Position numbers and translations under genes: made by a program
Assembly (NCBI RefSeq): GCF_021917145.1
Contig: NC_061077.1
Span: 14,792,199 to 14,856,198, forward strand
Source of the DNA: Hypomesus transpacificus
Lineage: Eukaryota; Chordata; Actinopteri; Osmeriformes; Osmeridae
Direction of reading: 5' to 3'
Length of the DNA stretch: 64,000 nucleotides
The notes under the pieces: model-generated
Seen by the model: only the letters and a program-made list of their open reading frames with translations
Databases searched by the model: none
Told to the model about the DNA's origin: nothing
Shown: one piece after another, positions 58,210-64,000 of the stretch
Layout of the letters: each line of letters begins with the position of its first letter
Position numbering within the stretch: position 1 is the first letter of the stretch

Positions 58210-58380
58210 GCGGGGGCTTCCCTGTGTCCATAAGACCTGGTGGTTTAAACCTCAGCATCCTGCCTGTTGTCCCCCCACTCCATCTCTTCCTGTCTCTCAT
58301 TCTATCCCTCCTCTGTTTTCTTTGTCTCTTCTTTTCTACGAAAGAGCATTCTGTGTACACAGTGGAGCTCGCCAGCCTAT
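58210..58380. repeat. Dispersed repeat, copy B (inverted partner of 17445-17612)
   Basis: Shares TGGTTTAAACCTCAGCATCC, CCTGTTGTCCCCCCACTCC and CTGTGTACACAGTGGAGCTC with the complement of the copy in cacna1d. Similarity stops near 58210 and 58380, the likely element ends. Confidence 0.75.
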
Positions 58381-58530
58381 GAACACAGGCCCGGCAGCCT
58401 GGGCCATTTTAGCAGCTCCCTTTTGATTCATTCTTTTACTTTTAAAGGCTGTTTGAACAGGAGGCCTTCATGTGAAGACTGACTGGCCTCTTATGTCAGC
58501 TCTCTGGGGGCTCTGACCTTTCCTCTGGTG

Positions 58531-58650
<120 letters not shown>

Positions 58651-61520
58651 TCCCCCTGTCTCTATCTGAAGGTTGATTCTAGAACCCTGTATGGGACTGT
58701 GCAAGGACTGACTTCCTTCTGTGTGTCAGAATAGGTGGCCCCATTGTCACTGTGGTGAGGTGACATTGTCGAGGCAAGGTAGAGGCAAGGATGTCTCACT
58801 CACAGCCTCCGAGAAGGACGAAGGAGTTTACACGTGTGCTTGTTTTATTACTGAGGATCTAGCAGAGCATGGGAATGATCTTTATCGCTCTAGTCCCCTC
58901 TCAGTGGTTTCTGCCCCCTCCCACGTCCTACAGAAACCCAGCTACCCTGCCCTGTCTTCCTCCCCTTTCCCCCTTGCCTCTTCTCAGCATTGGCACGGTT
59001 CCATCTTTGTCAAGCCATCCCTCCATCCTCAAGACCTCATCGCCTGTGTGTGTGTGTGTGTCTCCATGCCGTCTCCACCTCTCGTACCAGAGAGGCTAGT
59101 GCCTTGCCCCCCCCCCCCCCCCTCCCCCCCCTACAGGCAACCAGGTTGACAATGTTGTTTACCTCCACTTGCTACTGTGTTGTTCCCGGTTGCCATGACG
59201 CTCCTCTCAGGTAGAGAATCAAACAGACGTTGATTGGGGGGTGTTACAGAGATCAATGGCAAACTGCTGTTTGTTTAGGCAACATTCCTCAATGTGAGCC
59301 AGCCTTTAACAACTTTAGCTGTACATGGGGGCATGTGGACTCGGACCGGAAGGTTAATGGTTAAAATCTATGCTGGTATTGTGCTTCCACATGCAAATTG
59401 TGTCTACGAAGCTCTTGAAAGACCCTTCACTGTGAACATTTTCTCTGGTACAGTGGGAGGACCTCCGTATGGAAGTCTCACCCAGACAGACAGGACAGCT
59501 GTCGGCCTCAGGAGAGGGGTGACAAGGGGCAAATGGACACGTCTGTACCACAGCTTATCTTCACCAATGACTAGAGGCTGATAATGGATGGAAAACAGGA
59601 GGCCAAATATTCTAAGTGCATTTTATGGACTCGAGTGAGGAGAGGAGAAAATAGGAGCGGATTGCTTTACCTGAAAGGTCCATTGTTTGGCTCTGCTGTA
59701 GTGTTAATGTGTAACTCCAGGCGTGAGTGTGTGTGTGTGTGTTAGTCTTTGGTACAGGTATATTTGTGTCAGTTAGTTTTTTTCAGAAATTCCTTTTCTT
59801 CTTCATCATCAAAGGAATAATTCACCAGACACATTTCTGGTTTCCATAGCGACCGACAACTGTTTGTACAGTGTTAAGGGGATTCACTGATTTAGGTTGT
59901 GATAGGGGAGTTGACCTCAGTGAACATGTACAGATCAGGTTTTAGCCTGAAATTGTGATGTCCTGTCCTTTATCTCTGTCTTTATGTACACAGTTTGTGT
60001 GAAGTGTGTGTGTGGGTGCGTGTGTGAGTGAACGTTTTATATGGGAGGAAGTGTTTTCTACATGTGTTGCATAATTCCTTGATGAGAAACAGAGAAATCT
60101 CTTCCATGAACTCAGCCAATCACAGAAGTGATCCATGATCCTTTCCCAACCCCACTCCCAGAGAAGATGAATTGGTTGTGTGTGTGTGTGTGTGTGTGCG
60201 TGTGTGTGTGTGCGTGCGTCCAGGGGTGCATTTGTGTGAGGTTGTGATTGATGTACAGGACTCCTTGTCATCACGTCCCTAAACCTTCTCTCCATGATTA
60301 AAAAGAACCCTTTGAAATCACACTTTTACAACGGTCATGAATATGATATGGTGTATGAAGTGATTAGAATACAAACTGGCTCCATCGATGCCTCAGTCTA
60401 AGGCAGCCCCTCCCTGTCACTCTGTCTAGAACACATCCATTGTGCGGGCTGGAAAGAGATGAACCAGACACTGTGTCTACAACTCTCTTGGGCCTCTCTG
60501 GACTTCTTGTGCTCCTTCCATGTTGGGGTCAGTAGGGACATAGTGTGTGTGTGTGTGTTTGTCTGGGAGTGTGTGTGGGTAGGGTGTGGACGGCGAGGGT
60601 GTGTGAGGATGTGCTTGTGTGTCTTTCATAAAAGCAGGATTGCCCTGCTGCCCTGTTCAGCCCAAAGACAAATACACAGGAGCTGAGCTGCACTTAATGA
60701 ACAAATTGTGTGTGTGTGTGAAGTTGTGCACGCGTGTTTGTGTGCTGCCTGCATCACGGCTCATCAGCACATTTATTTCACAAGAGTTCTCCACTAATGC
60801 CGGGGTGTTCCGGATGGTGTAGCAATGGGTGTATTTGTGTGAAAGTGTGCGTGTGTGTTTATGGATGCGGTGGCTGCAGAATGTATAAACGATCTGATGT
60901 GTATTCATGAGGTGTAGGAGCTGCGTGCGCTCTGATCTCTTCAACATTCGAAACTGCTGAGCCACTGAAACACTGAGTCCCCCTCTCCTCCTCCGTGCCT
61001 CCGCTCCTCCACCACCTCCTCCATCTTCCTTCCTTCTCCATTGTTCTGGCTCGACTTTATTCTGGGGGGAAATCCACGCTCATCCCTTATTCCCTCCTTC
61101 CTCTTCATCTTTTCTGGAGTTCAGTCCCTCCGTTCATGTGAGCCTGGTCCTGGTTCCGGTTCGTTCATCAGGCAGACCGCGAGACACAACACCCACAACA
61201 AACCTCTTGACCCCACCCGCCCGGGTTGAGAAGTGACTCAAATCAAATAGACCCAAATGTCAATAAGGCCTGTTACAGTTCTTATTATCAACATGCTGTA
61301 CCACCCTTCCCTCCCTCTATGTTTATCACTACCCCTCCCTCCCTCCCTCCCTCCACCCCTTCCTCCATCCCCCCCGCTCTCTCCTCATCAGTAGCCTGTC
61401 CGTGTTATCTGGTGCTTGGGCTCTGGAGGCTTGGTGGAGCTGCAGAGAGAGGGAGAGGTTGCCCTGTAAGCAAACCTGGGAGACGAGAGAGGAATGGAGC
61501 ACGGGGAGAAGTGAGGAAAC
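58651..61520. other. Intergenic, simple-repeat-rich, no gene recognised
   Basis: Contains a poly-C run (59107-59122), (GT)n near 60176-60215 and 60545-60560, and scattered GT-rich segments. Short open frames here have no family motif. Confidence 0.5.
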
Positions 61521-61526
61521 TTGAAG

Positions 61527-61712
61527 GAGGAGGGAGGGAGGGAGGGAGGGAGGGAGGGAGGGAGGGAGGGAGGGAGGGAGGGAGGGAGGGAGGGAGGGAG
61601 GGAGGGAGGGAGGGAGGGAGGGAGGAAGGAAGGAAGGAAGGAAGGAAGGGAGGGAGGGAGGGAGGGAGGAGGGAGGGAGGGAGGGAAGGAGGGAGGGAGG
61701 GAGGGAGGGGAA
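61527..61712 (+). repeat. (GGGA)n tetranucleotide array
   Basis: About 45 GGGA units with a short GGAA block in the middle, forming a long purine strand. Open frames across it are artefacts. Confidence 0.95.
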
Positions 61713-63957
61713 GGTGTAATGAATGAGAGACTGCAGAACTATCTGACCTCCTTTCTTTCCCTGTCCTCCCTTCAACAACGAACATTCTGGAACCATGGTG
61801 CACTTGAGGTCTGTGCACTTGAGACTGTGTGCATGTGCGGGTGTGTGTATGTGTGTGTGAGTGAGTGTGTGTTTGTGTCTGTGTGAGGCCTAAGTGACAG
61901 AGTGGCAGGGTGATGGATAGGGTACTTTAGGGCAGGGCTACAAGCTCCTCCGAGCTAATTGGTTTTCCTGATTGAGCTTGATTGAATGAGAATGGCATGC
62001 GAAGAGGGTAGTAGTCTGGTGTGTGTGTGTGACAGTGTGTGTGTGTTTGGAGGGTTTACAGGGGGTCAGAACGTCAGATTCAGAGGTGTTAAAGATCACA
62101 TTTCTGCTGCTGCGACAACCTCAGTCCATGGTGTGTCCGAAGTGTGTGTGTACATGTGTGTGTGTGTACATGTGTGTGTGTGTTGATTGGGTTTCCCCCA
62201 TTAGTCTGCGTAGCTCGTATTTCCCCATTGTTTACACCACAAAGCAGCAACAGAGTTCAACCTTAGACCTCTTTGCTTCCACATGCTACTACGAGACAGC
62301 AAACAGCATCAAGTACATAGACTGGTCCAACCAGTATAGTTCAGTTATTATCAAGGAACATTCCAAATAATAAGTAAGAGTATCTACACTACAACAAAGT
62401 GGAGGAGAAGGTGTGTGTGGGAGCAGAGTTTGGTAGACAGAGTAAGATGTCAGCAGATTGAAACTCTACCTGAGTTCACACCAGTCCTCCTGGGGAGCTG
62501 ATAGATGGCCCACAGTGCCCTGGAGGTCACCCTGCGCCCCTGGCAGCTGGCCTGGGAGGACCTGTACCATCAGTCACTGCAGCGGTAGTAAAGGTGCCCG
62601 TCAGGGTTGGCAGGCACATGTACACACACACACCAGCACAAACACACACACACAAAAGCACATACACACAAACACACACACACACAAGCACGCACACACA
62701 CAAACAAGCACGCACGCACGAACGCGCACACCTATCTGGTGTCAAAACACCTGAAGTCAATGTGATCCGGTTTTATGATCATGTGTATTCCAGATGGAGA
62801 GGACCTTTCTCTCTCTCCCCCAATGACCCGCAGAAACACACAAGCACCTCCTCTCCTCTCTGCTCAGGCCTGCTGGGCCATGGACATCTACCTTTGCCAA
62901 TGTCAAGTCAGCAATCCCAAGATGCTGAGAAAATAGAAACCATCCATCCCCCTTACACACACACACACACACAGGCATGCACACGCACACCATATGAAAA
63001 GCACCCAACGTTTCCGGGACCTTGAGCAAGCAGCTCAGGACTGATACAACTCCAGATGTCTGCTGGTGTCATCTCCCAGGAAAACAACATAGTCCGAATT
63101 CCACCTTACTGCTCCGGTCCTCCATGATACCCTGGAGTCACATTCCCCTCGACGCTGAACTCTCGTTGTGAGCTCCACCTTCTGTTCCCTCTCTCCCTCC
63201 CTCCATCCCTTCCCTCTCTCCCTCCATCCATCCATCCATCCAGCCGCTCCCCTCTGTTCTATGTGTGTTCTATCGGTTCTGGTCGTTCTGCTCTGTGCTC
63301 TCTCTCCTCTCCTCTCTCTGCCCCTGGTGGGGTTGGCAGGTTCACAGCACAACAGCTGCTTTCTGCAGGACCTTCTGACTTGTTTTCTCTGGGTTTGAGT
63401 TCTAGGAGCCGTGTGTTGTTAGATAACACAGCTGCTGTGTGTGTGTGTGTGTGTCTGCCAATGTGTGGCAGAGAGAGAGAGAGAGAGAGAGCAGAAGAGT
63501 TTGTGTTTGGCAATCAGAACTTGGTATGTGTGTGTGTGTTGTGTGTGTGAACCATAAACAAGTCTTTAAGGGTTCCATTGTAACAGACCAGTGGGATCAA
63601 ACTCCCCTGAGGTATTTGCCAGAGAATGAGCAGTATGTGGTGGTGGTTCGGATGGAGAGCCGAGGCCTGCCCAGACCTGTCCCCTCGCTGCCCCAGGGAG
63701 GGTGACCATAGGCAGGCAGGAGGAGGAGGGCCGCGGAGGGTGTCCCCTGGAGCAGGGGAGAGAGCACAGCCGCTGAGGAGGAAGCCATGCTCCGTGTGTG
63801 GACAGATTAAGTGAAGGGGAACTGCACCAGGAATGTCTTCCTCTGTCTTCATTTTCACTCGTTTCTTTTTCCTCTCCTCCTCAGTCCACCGCCTCCCTTC
63901 CTCATCCTTTCCCTTCACGGTTCCCTCGTTCCTCAAAGGTCATCCATCCCCCCGTCT

Positions 63958-64000
<43 letters not shown>
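61713..64000. other. Intergenic, no gene recognised
   Basis: GT and CA arrays occur at 61836-61880, 62010-62050, 62140-62185, 62620-62730 and 62955-62990. A (CT)n array starts at 63960 and runs off the right edge. By synteny with human, cacna2d3 would follow, but no exon of it is seen. Confidence 0.5.

Noticed and set aside
61226..61886. Gly-Glu or Pro-Ser repeat frames
   Set aside because: They are translations of the (GGGA)n array.
62023..62370. Plus-strand open frame with a plausible-looking C-terminal half
   Set aside because: The first half is a GT repeat and no family motif or splice context is present; it does not match cacna2d3.

Overview
The window reads as nuclear DNA of a ray-finned (teleost) fish. 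It holds multi-exon protein genes with GT-AG introns, a very high density of (CT)n, (GT)n and minisatellite arrays, teleost-type SINE/MITE/LINE debris, and a gene order (cacna1d, chdh, il17rb, actr8, selenok) that matches human 3p21.1 in both order and orientation. Introns are short: the visible 38 exon positions of cacna1d fit in about 21.5 kb, which suggests a compact fish genome. I cannot name the species.

Layout. 735-1787 (-): an intact, single-coding-exon FUT9-like alpha-1,3-fucosyltransferase. 4611-26095 (+): cacna1d (L-type calcium channel Cav1.3) from domain II to the stop codon, with two pairs of mutually exclusive exons. Domain I exons are not in the window. 26096-28337: its 3' UTR. 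27201-35970: about 3.3 tandem copies of a 2,661-bp unit holding the converging 3' ends of cacna1d and chdh, so the terminal chdh exon is present three times. 34682-40258 (-): a complete chdh (choline dehydrogenase, 607 aa predicted), with a non-coding first exon near 41128. 41329-44115 (+): il17rb (IL-17 receptor B, SEFIR domain), probably sharing a bidirectional promoter with chdh. 45896-47395: a 1.5-kb non-autonomous DNA transposon with long terminal inverted repeats. 47659-52787 (+): actr8 (INO80 subunit, 633 aa predicted, with one GC-AG intron). 53620-57283 (-): selenok (selenoprotein K, 96 aa, in-frame Sec UGA). 57284-64000: intergenic sequence rich in simple repeats, with no gene I recognise.

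All exon models were built by eye from splice sites, reading phase and remembered family similarity. Phases close across every junction, giving in-frame totals for chdh (1,824 nt), il17rb (1,380 nt), actr8 (1,902 nt), selenok (291 nt) and the visible cacna1d part (about 5,002 nt). The genes do not form one pathway; they are a conserved syntenic block. The most noteworthy points are the recent 2,661-bp tandem amplification at the cacna1d/chdh convergence, the fucosyltransferase gene lying where cacna1d domain I exons or their introns should be, the donor-like minisatellite before the last cacna1d exon, the GC-AG intron in actr8, and the selenok stop codon split by an intron. I found no wholly new system.
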